Made by a program: the position numbers and the translations under genes. Below, one piece after another: positions 10,019 to 18,470 of a stretch of 62,148 nucleotides of DNA. The notes under the pieces are model-generated. The model was not told the origin of the DNA. It made no database searches and worked only from the letters and a program-made list of their open reading frames with translations. The stretch is from Candidatus Hydrogenedentota bacterium (GTDB lineage: Bacteria > Hydrogenedentota > Hydrogenedentia > Hydrogenedentales > SLHB01), in NCBI GenBank assembly GCA_013359265.1, contig JABWCD010000031.1:1-62148 (forward strand), read 5' to 3'. Each line of letters starts with the position of its first letter. Positions within the stretch are counted from its first letter, which is position 1.

Positions 10019-11419
10019 ATGCGTTTCCCAAAGCTGATGTGCGCAATCGTGCTCGCGCTGACCGGCGCAGCGGTCTCGTCCGCGGCCCCACCCCCCGTAA
10101 AAATCGAAGCCGCCCTCGGCAATCCCGTCATGCTCTCCGGCGCTGGCGGGACCAATTACCTCCGCGTCGCCGTCACCGGCGACAGAATCAACGACGCGTC
10201 CAGGCGCGTCCCCCTCAACGTGGCCATCGTTATCGATCGTTCCGGGTCGATGCAGGGCGAGAAAATCGAGGCCGCCAAGCGAGCCGCAAAGTCCGCCATC
10301 GAACGCCTACGACCGAACGACACCGTCTCCGTCATCGCTTACGAGACCTCCGTCACAATCGTGCAACCCGCAATCCGCATCGATGACAACTCCGACAAAG
10401 CGGCGACGACGCGCCAGCAAATACTCTCCGCCATCGACACCATCACCGCCGGCGGCAGCACCGCGCTTTTCGCGGGCGTCAGCATGGGCGCTGGCGAGGT
10501 GCGCAAGGAAATTCGCTCCGGGCGCATCAACCGCATCGTCCTCCTCTCCGACGGCCTCGCCAACGTCGGCCCAAGCTCCCCCGGTGAACTTGCCGAACTC
10601 GGCACTTCGCTCGGCAGAGAAGGAATTTGCGTGACTACACTCGGTCTAGGCCTCGATTACAACGAAGATTTGCTCTCGAGGCTCGCATCCACCAGCGACG
10701 GCAACCACATGTTCATTGACAGCGTCGAAGCCCTCGATCGCGCCTACGCTATGGAGTTCGGCGATGCGATGACGGTCGTCGCGCGCGGCCTGAAAGTCCG
10801 CGTCGAGTGTGTCAACGGCGTGCGCCCCGTGCGCGTCCTCGGCCGTGACGCAATCATTGACGACAAAACCGTCCTCGTGACGTTGGGCGACGTCAGCAGC
10901 GAGCGCACCAAGTACGCGCTGGTTGAACTTGATGTGCCGGCAGGGTTGCCCGACGGGGGCGGCGTGGCGAACGTCAGCGTTTGGTACCCCTTCGACACAG
11001 AAAGCAAGGCGAGCGGCTACGTCATGGTCCTTCCAGGCATGAGCCCAACGCCCCTCTGTTCGTACTCGCTCGGCGTCCGAATGTCGCAGTCCAAGGACGA
11101 AGTCGATCGCAACACCAACAAGGCGGTCATGGTCGCAGCCGTCCAGCAAATCGCCGCCGAGAAAAACGAACTCGCCATGCGCCTGCGCGACAGCGGCAAA
11201 ATCGAGGAAGCGCGCCAAACCTTCTTGAGCAATCAGTCCTTCCTCTTCGACAATTCAACCCGATACAATGACGAACAATTGCGCAAAGACGCTGACACAA
11301 ACGGCTTCGCCGCCGACAATCTCGATCCCGAGAAGTGGAAATACAACCGGAAACTCCAGCAAGAGTATCAGGTCGGCACCAAGAAACAGGGCGTCATTCT
11401 GGAAAAATCGGTACGTTGA
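10019..11419 (+). CDS. Secreted VWA-domain protein
   Basis: About 466 residues. The ATG at 10019 is preceded by GAGGAG and opens a signal peptide (MRFPKLMCAIVLALTGAAVS). The VWA domain has an intact metal site (Asp73-x-Ser75-x-Ser77, from VIDRSGSM) plus the downstream Thr and Asp regions (GGSTALFAG, LLSDGLANVG). A beta-sandwich region and a helical C-terminus (AEKNELAMRLRDSGKIEEAR) follow. It is divergent from moxR, and its stop overlaps the start of the histidine kinase gene (TTGA). It may be the periplasmic or surface-exposed sensor or adhesin part of that unit; this is inference. Confidence 0.9.
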   Translation: MRFPKLMCAIVLALTGAAVSSAAPPPVKIEAALGNPVMLSGAGGTNYLRVAVTGDRINDASRRVPLNVAIVIDRSGSMQGEKIEAAKRAAKSAIERLRPNDTVSVIAYETSVTIVQPAIRIDDNSDKAATTRQQILSAIDTITAGGSTALFAGVSMGAGEVRKEIRSGRINRIVLLSDGLANVGPSSPGELAELGTSLGREGICVTTLGLGLDYNEDLLSRLASTSDGNHMFIDSVEALDRAYAMEFGDAMTVVARGLKVRVECVNGVRPVRVLGRDAIIDDKTVLVTLGDVSSERTKYALVELDVPAGLPDGGGVANVSVWYPFDTESKASGYVMVLPGMSPTPLCSYSLGVRMSQSKDEVDRNTNKAVMVAAVQQIAAEKNELAMRLRDSGKIEEARQTFLSNQSFLFDNSTRYNDEQLRKDADTNGFAADNLDPEKWKYNRKLQQEYQVGTKKQGVILEKSVR

Positions 11420-13038
11420 ACCTCCGACTCCTCATACTGCTTACACTCATGGTCGCCGTGCCCCTCGCCGTCCTCGGGTGGTTGGGGGCACGGCTTCAAA
11501 CTGCTGAACTCGCAGCCACGGACGACTTGATTGACAAACTATTGGGCGAAGAGATCAAGGGCTACTCGCAAACGATCACGGGCGTTATGGAACAGTATCA
11601 ACGGGATGTCGCTGCCAAGTTGGACACATCGTCGCTGGACCCCGCGCAATTGCGTGAACTACTGCAACATTCACCGCTCGTCACACAATACTTCGTCGTG
11701 GATCGACAGGGTGCTCCTCGTTACCCCGTCTATGAAAGCAATGGCAACAGCACCGAACAGGAGTTCTTGGTCCGCACGCGCGAGATTTGGATGAACGGCG
11801 AACTGACCACACAGTCCGCACCCGAACAAGCCTCACCGCCTGCGACTCGGAGCGTCGGAAAAGTCGGTGTTCAGAACGTGGCGCCGTCACAGCGCACTTC
11901 CGGCTGGTATGTCTGGCACTGGGGTAGCGACATTCATATTCTGCTCTGGACTCGCCGCGATGACGGCGTCGTTGTGGGCGCAGAAATTAGCCGGCCGCGC
12001 CTTATCGCCGATGTCATTGCCGCGCTCTCTCAAAGCGTTGCCGCACAAGCCGAATTTCCCACGAAACGTGTCGAACTGCGAAACTCCCGCGGCGATGTCG
12101 TTTATTCGAACAGCAACTTCGGCACGGACGATGCCACGCACCTGCGAGTAGCGCTTGCGCTGGAGTATCCGTTGAACACATGGTCGCTCGCATGCTTCGT
12201 GAATCAGGACGAACTGGCGCAGGCGTACGATTCCGAGCCCTATTTCTGGTATCGCATCTCCACCCAACTCGGCGCGCTCGCGATCGCGCTCATTGCCCTG
12301 GCAATCTACTTGTACCGCGAAAACATGCGCAGCATGCGCGAAGCGGCGCAGCGCGTATCCTTTGTGAACCAGGTATCGCACGAACTCAAAACGCCGCTTA
12401 CGAACATCCGCATGTACGCCGAAATGCTCGAGGAAAACCTCGATCACGCCGATGATCAATCCAAGCGGCATGTGGGTGTGCTCGTATCCGAAAGCCAGCG
12501 CCTCAGCCGCCTCATTGCGAACATCCTCACCTTCAGCCGAAAGGAGCGCCACGCGCTCAAGCTGCGCCCCGCGCCCGGGTCGGTCGATACCTGCGTCCGG
12601 TCCGTCCTCGATCACTTCAAGCCCGCACTCGACGCCCATGGAGTCTCCGTAACTGCCAATTTCTGCGCGGAAGCGCCGGCGATAATCGATGCCGACGCCA
12701 TCGGCCAGATCGTCGGGAACCTCGTCAGCAATGTCGAAAAATATGCCGCCACCGGCAAGGAATTGACCATCACAACTTCGCAGACAGGAGACAGCGTGAC
12801 CATCACCGTCGCGGACGCGGGCCCCGGTATTCCACCGAAGGAACGCGTGCGCGTCTTCAACGCGTTCTATCGGGTCAGCGATAAATTGACGGACGGCGTC
12901 GCCGGCACGGGCATCGGCCTCACGATCGCCCGCGAACTCGCGCGCCTGCACGGCGGCGATCTCACGTTGCAGCCCTCGGAGCGCGGCGCGTGCTTCCAGG
13001 TCACGCTCAACTGTCCCCGCGCTGGAGTTTCGCCATGA
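11416..13038 (+). CDS. Sensor histidine kinase
   Basis: About 540 residues from a TTG at 11416 that overlaps the VWA gene's TGA. Earlier in-frame ATGs lie inside the VWA gene and would delay the first membrane segment. The order is TM1 (LLILLTLMVAVPLAVLGWL), a periplasmic region of about 250 residues, TM2 (LGALAIALIALAIYLY), then HisKA directly with no HAMP domain (phospho-acceptor His322 in VSHELKTPLTN). The ATPase domain follows with an N-box (NLVSNVEKYA), G1 (DAGPGIP) and G2 (GTGIGLTIA). It is the partner of the next gene. Confidence 0.93.
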   Translation: MNLRLLILLTLMVAVPLAVLGWLGARLQTAELAATDDLIDKLLGEEIKGYSQTITGVMEQYQRDVAAKLDTSSLDPAQLRELLQHSPLVTQYFVVDRQGAPRYPVYESNGNSTEQEFLVRTREIWMNGELTTQSAPEQASPPATRSVGKVGVQNVAPSQRTSGWYVWHWGSDIHILLWTRRDDGVVVGAEISRPRLIADVIAALSQSVAAQAEFPTKRVELRNSRGDVVYSNSNFGTDDATHLRVALALEYPLNTWSLACFVNQDELAQAYDSEPYFWYRISTQLGALAIALIALAIYLYRENMRSMREAAQRVSFVNQVSHELKTPLTNIRMYAEMLEENLDHADDQSKRHVGVLVSESQRLSRLIANILTFSRKERHALKLRPAPGSVDTCVRSVLDHFKPALDAHGVSVTANFCAEAPAIIDADAIGQIVGNLVSNVEKYAATGKELTITTSQTGDSVTITVADAGPGIPPKERVRVFNAFYRVSDKLTDGVAGTGIGLTIARELARLHGGDLTLQPSERGACFQVTLNCPRAGVSP

Positions 13039-13721
13039 ACGTGCTCATCGCCGAAGACGACGAAAACATTCGCAACGGTCTCGCCGAACTGCTGAACAAC
13101 GAAGGCTACTCGACCGTTCTCGCGCGCAACGGCGCCGAAGCCTTGGAACTCTTCCGAAAGGCCGCGCCCGACTTCGTGTGTCTCGATATCATGATGCCCG
13201 GCGCGAACGGCTACGACGTCTGCCGCGAAATCCGAAAGAAGAACGCCAACGTGCCAGTCATCTTTATTAGCGCCAAGTCCGAAGAGGTCGACAAAGTCCT
13301 CGGCCTCGAACTCGGCGCCGACGACTACATTCTCAAGCCCTTCGGCGTGCGCGAAGTGCTCGCGCGCATCCGCGCCGTCACCCGCCGCTGCCTCGCCGCG
13401 CGCCAGCCAATCGCCGAAACCCCGTCCTTTGTCATGGACGACCTCGAGATATTCCCGGCGGAGCTCCGTGCCCATCGCGGCGATATCACCATCGACCTCA
13501 GCCTCCGTGAGGTTAGAATTCTCCAATTACTCCACGCCCGCAAAGGACAAGTCGTCGACCGCGACACCTTCTTCAACGAATGCTGGGGCCTCGACTACCT
13601 GCCCAACAGCCGTACGCTCGACCAACACATCGCCAAACTCCGCAAACGCATCGAACGTGATCCCAAATTACCCCGCCTCATCCACACCGTCCACGGCGTC
13701 GGCTACCGCTTCGACGGTTAA
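13035..13721 (+). CDS. OmpR-family response regulator
   Basis: About 228 residues. The ATG at 13035 overlaps the kinase stop as ATGA, which implies translational coupling. The receiver domain has the acidic pair at residues 8-9, phospho-acceptor Asp51 in FVCLDIMMPG and Lys in FISAKSEE. The C-terminal winged helix ends with TVHGVGYRFDG, typical of OmpR/PhoB. It should be phosphorylated by the kinase just upstream and bind DNA; the adjacent VWA and moxR promoters are the natural first targets to test. Confidence 0.95.
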   Translation: MNVLIAEDDENIRNGLAELLNNEGYSTVLARNGAEALELFRKAAPDFVCLDIMMPGANGYDVCREIRKKNANVPVIFISAKSEEVDKVLGLELGADDYILKPFGVREVLARIRAVTRRCLAARQPIAETPSFVMDDLEIFPAELRAHRGDITIDLSLREVRILQLLHARKGQVVDRDTFFNECWGLDYLPNSRTLDQHIAKLRKRIERDPKLPRLIHTVHGVGYRFDG

Positions 13722-13760
13722 GTCGTCCCATCTTTCCGTCCGCGCCCATGCCAAGAATGC

Positions 13761-13855
13761 GTTCCTAATCTTTAGCCCAGCGTGTTGCACTGCTAGAAGC
13801 GAGATAGCGAGGAAGCGAATAGCGAAGTAGTTAAGAAGTTAGGAAGTTAGGAAGA
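13761..13855 (-). repeat. Intergenic module, copy 1 (inverted)
   Basis: On the minus strand this reads a run of CTTCCTAACTT-type words, then TTCGCTATTCGCT, and then GTGCAACACGCTGGGCTAA and TTAGGAAC. Copies 2 and 3 (14385-14476 and 15205-15308) carry the same parts in the same order on the plus strand. It begins 39 bases after the response regulator stop. Confidence 0.7.
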
Positions 13856-13931
13856 AAGACACTCCTCCGGTTTTTCGGGGGGCCGCGCATTCGTGCTTGT
13901 GCCACCATTGAAAAAGTAGATTCCATCCCTC

Positions 13932-14271
13932 GTCGTTCAGGTCATCTTGATCGATTCCAGTGACGATATCCAAGAATCCTGCACTTATCGCATAAACTCC
14001 ATTGCTTCAGCGAGTTGCTCTCCGAGATTCTGAAATTTCAAATCTGAAATTGATTGACAAAGCTCTTCCCTTGGCGCCACAAACTGCGCTAGATCCATTC
14101 GGTCGTTCAGGTCCTCTTGATCGATTCCAGTGAAGATATCCAAGAATCCTGCACCTCTCGCATAAGCTCCATTGCTTCAGCGAGCTGCTCTCCGAAATTC
14201 TGAGATTTAAAATCTGAAATCGATTGGCAAAACTCGTCCCTTAGCGCCACAAGCCGCGCTAGGTCCATTTG
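13932..14271. repeat. Tandem ~170-bp repeat, two copies
   Basis: Two units start with GTCGTTCAGGTC at about 13932 and 14102. Both contain GATATCCAAGAATCCTGCAC and end with a word like CTGAAATTTCAAATCTGAAA. This end word and the following GATT are shared with the repeats at 95-780, so the two arrays are related although their bodies differ. There is no coding potential. Confidence 0.75.
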
Positions 14272-14287
14272 CTTGTCTAGTTCCATT

Positions 14288-14382
14288 TGGTCATTTGGGT
14301 CCTTCTGGGTCGTATCGGTCCCATTGGTCGTATCGGTCCCATTGGTCGTTTAGGTCCTTTTGGTCGTTTAGGTCCTTCTGCC
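14288..14382. repeat. 18-bp minisatellite
   Basis: Two tandem copies of GGTCGTATCGGTCCCATT are followed by two of the variant GGTCGTTTAGGTCCTTTT, with partial units on either side. It is the same kind of GGTCC-rich short repeat as at 150-170 and 690-760. Open frames through it are artefacts of the 18-bp period. Confidence 0.8.
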
Positions 14383-14384
14383 CC

Positions 14385-14476
14385 TTTCGACTTCCTGACT
14401 TTTCACTACTCGCTATTTCCCTATTCGCTACCTCGCGTCCCCTCCCAGTGCAACACGCTGGGCTAATGATTAGGAC
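14385..14476 (+). repeat. Intergenic module, copy 2
   Basis: It has the same parts as copies 1 and 3: CTTCCTGACTT, TTCGCTACCTCGC, then CCCAGTGCAACACGCTGGG and GGCTAATGATTAGGAC. The core CCCAGTGC-AACA-CGCTGGG can fold into a short hairpin. Confidence 0.7.
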
Positions 14477-14631
14477 AGGATCGCGTGCGGCCACACTTGC
14501 GTCCTGGGCGAATCCTTTAAGGCTAGGACAAGAGTCCGTCCGTGCCGAACTCGCGCGCAACGCCTTGAGGTGCGGCGAGGTATCGCCGCCGTCTTTGGTT
14601 TCGGTTCAGGTTTCCGTCTTGGCTCTGAGAA

Positions 14632-14693
14632 CCTCTAACAATAATGACGTCTTTGCGTTTACCCTGAAGGGGTTTCGGCATTAATGTTAGAGG
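14632..14693. repeat. 62-bp palindromic element, copy 1
   Basis: The outer arms are CCTCTAACAATAATG and CATTAATGTTAGAGG, pairing at 14 of 15 positions. An inner hairpin ACCCT-GAA-GGGGT lies at 14661-14673. A second copy at 27502-27563 is almost identical, with the conserved block extending several bases beyond both arms (about 77 bp). The differences inside the stems keep pairing (see findings). No gene is present. Confidence 0.85.
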
Positions 14694-14906
14694 CTCGTAA
14701 TACTCACGCGATATTCTGCCGCCCCCCGTCGCGTCCAATATCAGGCAGGAGCAGACCAAATGTTCATTACACGCCGATCACGGAAACCGGCTCCCCCGAT
14801 CTTCCGCTTGCGCCAATTCCGCCCGAGACATTCTGCACTCTGGTTTCCCCCGGGGGGTGTCAACCCTGTGCCGACCACAAAACCAGGACTTACGACGATT
14901 TCGGCA

Positions 14907-15110
14907 CCCCGACCCCCTTGAATCGTCAAAAAAAAGCCATACGACACCCCCCTTATTTCGTCAAAGAATACTTCGCCACCCCACCGGAGCACCGTCCGAC
15001 ACCTCCGCCTAGGACCCCCTTGTCTTGTCACGAATCCTCGCCACCGCGCCGAACCGCCACCGGACACCTCCGCTCACGATACCCCTTGTTTCGTCAAAAG
15101 AACTCACAAC
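14907..15110. repeat. Degenerate tandem repeats
   Basis: Imperfect units share GACACCTCCGC and a core whose minus-strand reading is TTTGACGAAATAAGGGG. Cores lie near 14914, 14948, 15014 and 15082, about 34, 66 and 68 bases apart. Sequence between cores is loosely conserved (TTCGCCACC). No reliable gene fits; the only long frame on the minus strand (14741-15067) is repeat-derived and has no ribosome binding site. Confidence 0.5.
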
Positions 15111-15204
15111 ACCCCACCCCGAGACCAGCGCCTCGCTGAACATGAGAAAGAACAACTTGCGCGCAGTCACGTCCCTCTGTCGCCACCCACGGACGCCCCA
15201 AGTT

Positions 15205-15308
15205 GTTGTCTTGCTTCCTAACTTGCTCGTTTCCCAACTTCCTAACTACTTCGCAATTCGCCACTTCGCCTTCCCCCAGTGCAACACGCCGGGCTAATAA
15301 GTAGGAAC
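15205..15308 (+). repeat. Intergenic module, copy 3
   Basis: It contains CTTCCTAACTT twice, ACTTCGCAATTCGCC, CCCAGTGCAACACGC and GGGCTAATAAGTAGGAAC. It is the third copy in a 1.5-kb span. One base in the core hairpin differs from copy 2, which weakens the stem. The remaining 200 bases before the P450 gene show nothing recognisable. Confidence 0.7.
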
Positions 15309-15520
15309 GATTCATGCCCGACCATCGCGCCGGATGCCTCCGGTACAAGTTGACACCAACACGTACCTTCGGCGAGTCTAAGTCGTCGAAGATGAGGGGG
15401 CAGCCAATGATGGCTGGCGCGCAACCGGTTCCACACGGTCGCGGCGTGAACGCTTCAGTAGTTGGCCGCGGGGGCCTTCCGCGGAAATCGTGGAAATCCG
15501 GGACATGAGGACACGGAACT

Positions 15521-16900
15521 ATGTCTGACAGAACTCGGCCGCCCGGGCCGAAGGGTTCGCCCCTGAGCGGGTGCGCGCGCGAGATCGGCGCCGACCGCGT
15601 CGGCTTTATGGTCGAATTGCAGCGCACCTACGGCGACGTCGTCTGTTTCAAGGTCTGGGACAGAACATTGTATCTGGTGTCCGACCCCGACCTGATCAAG
15701 GACGTGTTCGTCACGAATCACAAAAACTTCACGAAAAGCCGCGCGCTTCAGCTCGCGAAGTTCATATTCGGCGAAGGACTGCTCACGAACGAGGGTGAAT
15801 CCCACCGGCGCCAACGCCGCATGATGCAGCCCGCGTTCCATATGCAACGAATCCACGGGTACGGCGAAACAATGATCGAGTACGCGGACCGCCACGCGGG
15901 CCGCTGGGACGCGGCGGCGCTCGATGGACAGTCCGTCGACATGGCGCAGGAAATGATGCGCCTGACGATGGCCATCGTCGCGAAGACCTTGTTCGACTTC
16001 GACGTCGAGTCCGAAGCGGATGAAATCAGCGAAGCGCTGTCGTCCATTGTCGGGCTGTTCGAGCGAACGGTGCATCCCGCCGCGGTGCTCTTGACAATCT
16101 TGCCGACGCTAAAGAACTTCCGATTCATGCGCGCGAAGAAACGCATCGACAGCCTCATCTACCGGATGATCGCCGAGCGCAGGAAATCGGGCGTGGACCA
16201 CGGCGACCTGTTGTCGATGTTGCTCAACGCGCAGGACGAAGACGACGGTTCCGGAATGAGCGATCAACAGGTCCACGACGAAGCCGTTACCTTGTTCCTC
16301 GCGGGACACGAGACGACCGCGAATGCGCTGTCGTGGACGTGGTACGCGCTATCGCAGAATCCGGACGTCGAGGCGAAGTTTCACGCGGAAATCGATGACG
16401 TGCTCGGCGGCGAACTGCCAACCCCGCACGACATTCCAAAACTCGAGTACACGCGCCGTGTGTTTGCCGAATCGATGCGCCTCTATCCGCCCGCGTATCT
16501 GATCGGCCGCATGGCGATCGACGAATACCAATTGGGCGATTACACGTTGCCGCCGAAAAGCGTAATCCTCATGTGTCCTTACGTGTGTCATCGGAATCCC
16601 GCGCAGTTCCCCGATCCGGAACGTTTCGATCCCGATCGTTGGACGCCCGAGCGGCAACGCGAACGCCATAAGTTCTCCTACTTCCCCTTCGGCGGCGGGC
16701 CCCGCACCTGCATCGGCGAATCGTTCGCGTGGATGGAAGGCGTTCTGCTACTTGCCGTGTTCGGCCAACGTTGGCGCATGACGCTGCGGCAGGGGCATGC
16801 CGTTGGGTACGATCCGCAAATTACCCTTCGTCCGAAAGGCGGCCTGCCAATGACGCTGTCACGCAGGACCACCGCGAGCGCCGCGCGAGCCATCGCCTGA
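15521..16900 (+). CDS. Cytochrome P450
   Basis: About 459 residues. It shows a proline-rich start (RPPGPKGSPLSG), the I-helix oxygen-binding motif LAGHETTANAL, the ExxR motif in FAESMRLYPP, and the haem loop FPFGGGPRTCIGESFA with the cysteine ligand near residue 400. All hallmark residues are present. There is no N-terminal membrane anchor, so it is a soluble bacterial P450. No ferredoxin or reductase gene lies nearby, so the redox partner must be encoded elsewhere. The substrate is unknown. The gene stands alone after the repeat island. Confidence 0.96.
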   Translation: MSDRTRPPGPKGSPLSGCAREIGADRVGFMVELQRTYGDVVCFKVWDRTLYLVSDPDLIKDVFVTNHKNFTKSRALQLAKFIFGEGLLTNEGESHRRQRRMMQPAFHMQRIHGYGETMIEYADRHAGRWDAAALDGQSVDMAQEMMRLTMAIVAKTLFDFDVESEADEISEALSSIVGLFERTVHPAAVLLTILPTLKNFRFMRAKKRIDSLIYRMIAERRKSGVDHGDLLSMLLNAQDEDDGSGMSDQQVHDEAVTLFLAGHETTANALSWTWYALSQNPDVEAKFHAEIDDVLGGELPTPHDIPKLEYTRRVFAESMRLYPPAYLIGRMAIDEYQLGDYTLPPKSVILMCPYVCHRNPAQFPDPERFDPDRWTPERQRERHKFSYFPFGGGPRTCIGESFAWMEGVLLLAVFGQRWRMTLRQGHAVGYDPQITLRPKGGLPMTLSRRTTASAARAIA

Positions 16901-16981
16901 CGCCGACCTGCGCGCAACTCCGTGCGGACGCTGCGTTAACCCAAAAGTAGTAATAAAATGGCCTGTTTTCGCGTGTTTCTG

Positions 16982-17010
16982 TTGACAGAATAACCCAATA
17001 GGGGTAAAGT
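16982..17010 (+). promoter_or_regulatory. Sigma-70-type promoter for the prepilin-like gene
   Basis: TTGACA (16982-16987), a 17-base spacer, and TAAAGT (17005-17010). The likely transcript start is about 95 bases before the ATG at 17111. The leader holds a perfect hairpin CGGCACG-CACT-CGTGCCG near 17028-17045. Confidence 0.6.
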
Positions 17011-17110
17011 AAAGGTTGGATTAACGACGGCACGCACTCGTGCCGCCCTCCCGGGGAGGGAGAGCGGGATTGGGCACGCCCTCCCCAAGCGAGAAAGGGG
17101 GGCCGTCTTC

Positions 17111-18190
17111 ATGAGCCACCAACCTACCCGTACCGGATTCACCCTCATCGAACTGCTCATCGTCGTAACGATCATCAGTATTCTGGCGGCGCTATTCTTG
17201 CCCGCCCTGGCGCGCGCCCGCGAAATGGCGCGCCGGACCAGTTGCCTCAACAACCTCAAGCAGATGGGCCTCATCTTCATGATGTTCGCCAACGAACATC
17301 AGGACCAGTTGCCGCCGGGCGCGAAAAACCAGTTGTGGGGTGACGACGAGGTCTTTCTCTACGACTACGATCGCCTGGTGCGGAACAACTTGGCGGTTGA
17401 CGCCAGCGCGATTTGGCCGGATTACCTCGACGAAATGAAAGTCCTGGTGTGTCCGTCCGGACTTATCGGTCACGATGCAAAGATCGACCGCTGGTATATG
17501 GACGAGACGTTCGCACCGGAAAACATCACCGACCGGTTCTTCGCGGACATCCCAATTACGGACAATCTGGATGACAACGCCGAATTCTGGAGGCGCATCC
17601 GCATGCTGGGCGTGTACCCGGATTGGGAGTGCATGACCAATCAAATGTACACGTACCTCCCGTATTCGGTGATGACCGAGGAGCAAGGGATTTTCCTGCT
17701 GGACGAAATCAGCCGCCTCATGTACCTCGGGTATACCGACTTCCTGGATGAGGACATCGTCGTGCCCGGCGGCCATGCGCCCGGTGGCGGTGACGTCTTT
17801 CACCGCACGCGCATAGCGTTTGGCAAGATGTTCATCACCGACATCAATGACCCCGGAAGGTCGTCCGCGTCCGATTCACGCATTCCCGTGCTGTTCGACT
17901 CGACCTCGACGCTCGGCAGGAACCTGCTGGCTCACGAGCAGCGCGGCGGAAACGTCTTGTACCTCGACGGCCATTGCGAGTTCGAACGCTACCCCGATCC
18001 ATATGATCTGCTCCCGTACACACCGCTGTTTGTCGAGTTCATGCGCGCGAACGTGTACGACAACACGTGGCTGATGCACATCCCGCCGTGGTGCGGCAAC
18101 CGAATCCAAGGCACCGTATTCGAGCCGCGGTTCTGGTATTACCCGAACGACCCGCTCTACGAAGGGTTGGACATCGTGCCGCGCCCGTAA
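17111..18190 (+). CDS. Prepilin-like protein, H-x10-DG family
   Basis: About 359 residues. It has a type IV pilin-like N-terminus: short basic leader, then [25 protein letters not shown] with Glu at +5 and the cleavage site after Gly. It continues [27 protein letters not shown] and ends with a glycine-rich motif [14 protein letters not shown] close to the HX9DG family motif but with ten residues between His and Asp. Large families of such proteins occur in Planctomycetota and Hydrogenedentota; the function is unknown, probably pseudopilin-like surface or secretion substrates. A paralogue is at 33052. A purine-rich site AAAGGGGGG lies upstream of the ATG. Confidence 0.9.
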   Translation: MSHQPTRTGFTLIELLIVVTIISILAALFLPALARAREMARRTSCLNNLKQMGLIFMMFANEHQDQLPPGAKNQLWGDDEVFLYDYDRLVRNNLAVDASAIWPDYLDEMKVLVCPSGLIGHDAKIDRWYMDETFAPENITDRFFADIPITDNLDDNAEFWRRIRMLGVYPDWECMTNQMYTYLPYSVMTEEQGIFLLDEISRLMYLGYTDFLDEDIVVPGGHAPGGGDVFHRTRIAFGKMFITDINDPGRSSASDSRIPVLFDSTSTLGRNLLAHEQRGGNVLYLDGHCEFERYPDPYDLLPYTPLFVEFMRANVYDNTWLMHIPPWCGNRIQGTVFEPRFWYYPNDPLYEGLDIVPRP

Positions 18191-18213
18191 GCGCACGGCG
18201 GTGTGAAAGCGAT

Positions 18214-18255
18214 CCATCTGCGCGGGGACCGGCAAGAAAGGCCCCGCGCAGATGG
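18214..18255. terminator. Long perfect hairpin after the prepilin-like gene
   Basis: A 14-bp perfect stem, CCATCTGCGCGGGG with CCCCGCGCAGATGG, has a 14-base loop and begins 23 bases after the stop codon. No T-run follows on either side, so it may be a Rho-linked or RNA-stabilising hairpin, not a classic intrinsic terminator. Confidence 0.5.
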
Positions 18256-18336
18256 GCTTCGCAGCCCGCGCCGTCGGAATTTCCGAAGTTGCCTGTGTGT
18301 TGACGATGCACTGGCCCAAAAGTGAGGTGTAGTTTA

Positions 18337-18435
18337 GTGAAGCATATTCAACAGATATCTCAGACCAAGCACCCGATAGTTGCCGCGCCGGCGCCGGTAA
18401 AGATGAAGCCCGCGAAACCGGTCAAAGCAAAATAA
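18337..18435 (+). CDS. Candidate 32-residue Lys/Pro-rich small protein
   Basis: A GTG at 18337 has GAGGTG seven bases upstream and opens a 32-residue frame. It starts VKHIQQISQTK and ends in a Lys/Pro/Ala tail (KMKPAKPVKAK). The small ORF at 23604 has the same length and an alike start (MKHAKGITKSK) and tail. Two same-length, same-pattern ORFs with Shine-Dalgarno sites make chance less likely. It lies between the hairpin at 18214 and the convergent YfhO-like gene. Function unknown; the tail is cationic. Confidence 0.4.
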   Translation: MKHIQQISQTKHPIVAAPAPVKMKPAKPVKAK

Positions 18436-18470
18436 GCGCATCCCAGAAATATAGACGCTGCGCTTTGTGC

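Noticed and set aside
14741-15067. 108-residue minus-strand frame
   Set aside because: It translates the degenerate repeats and lacks a start signal.
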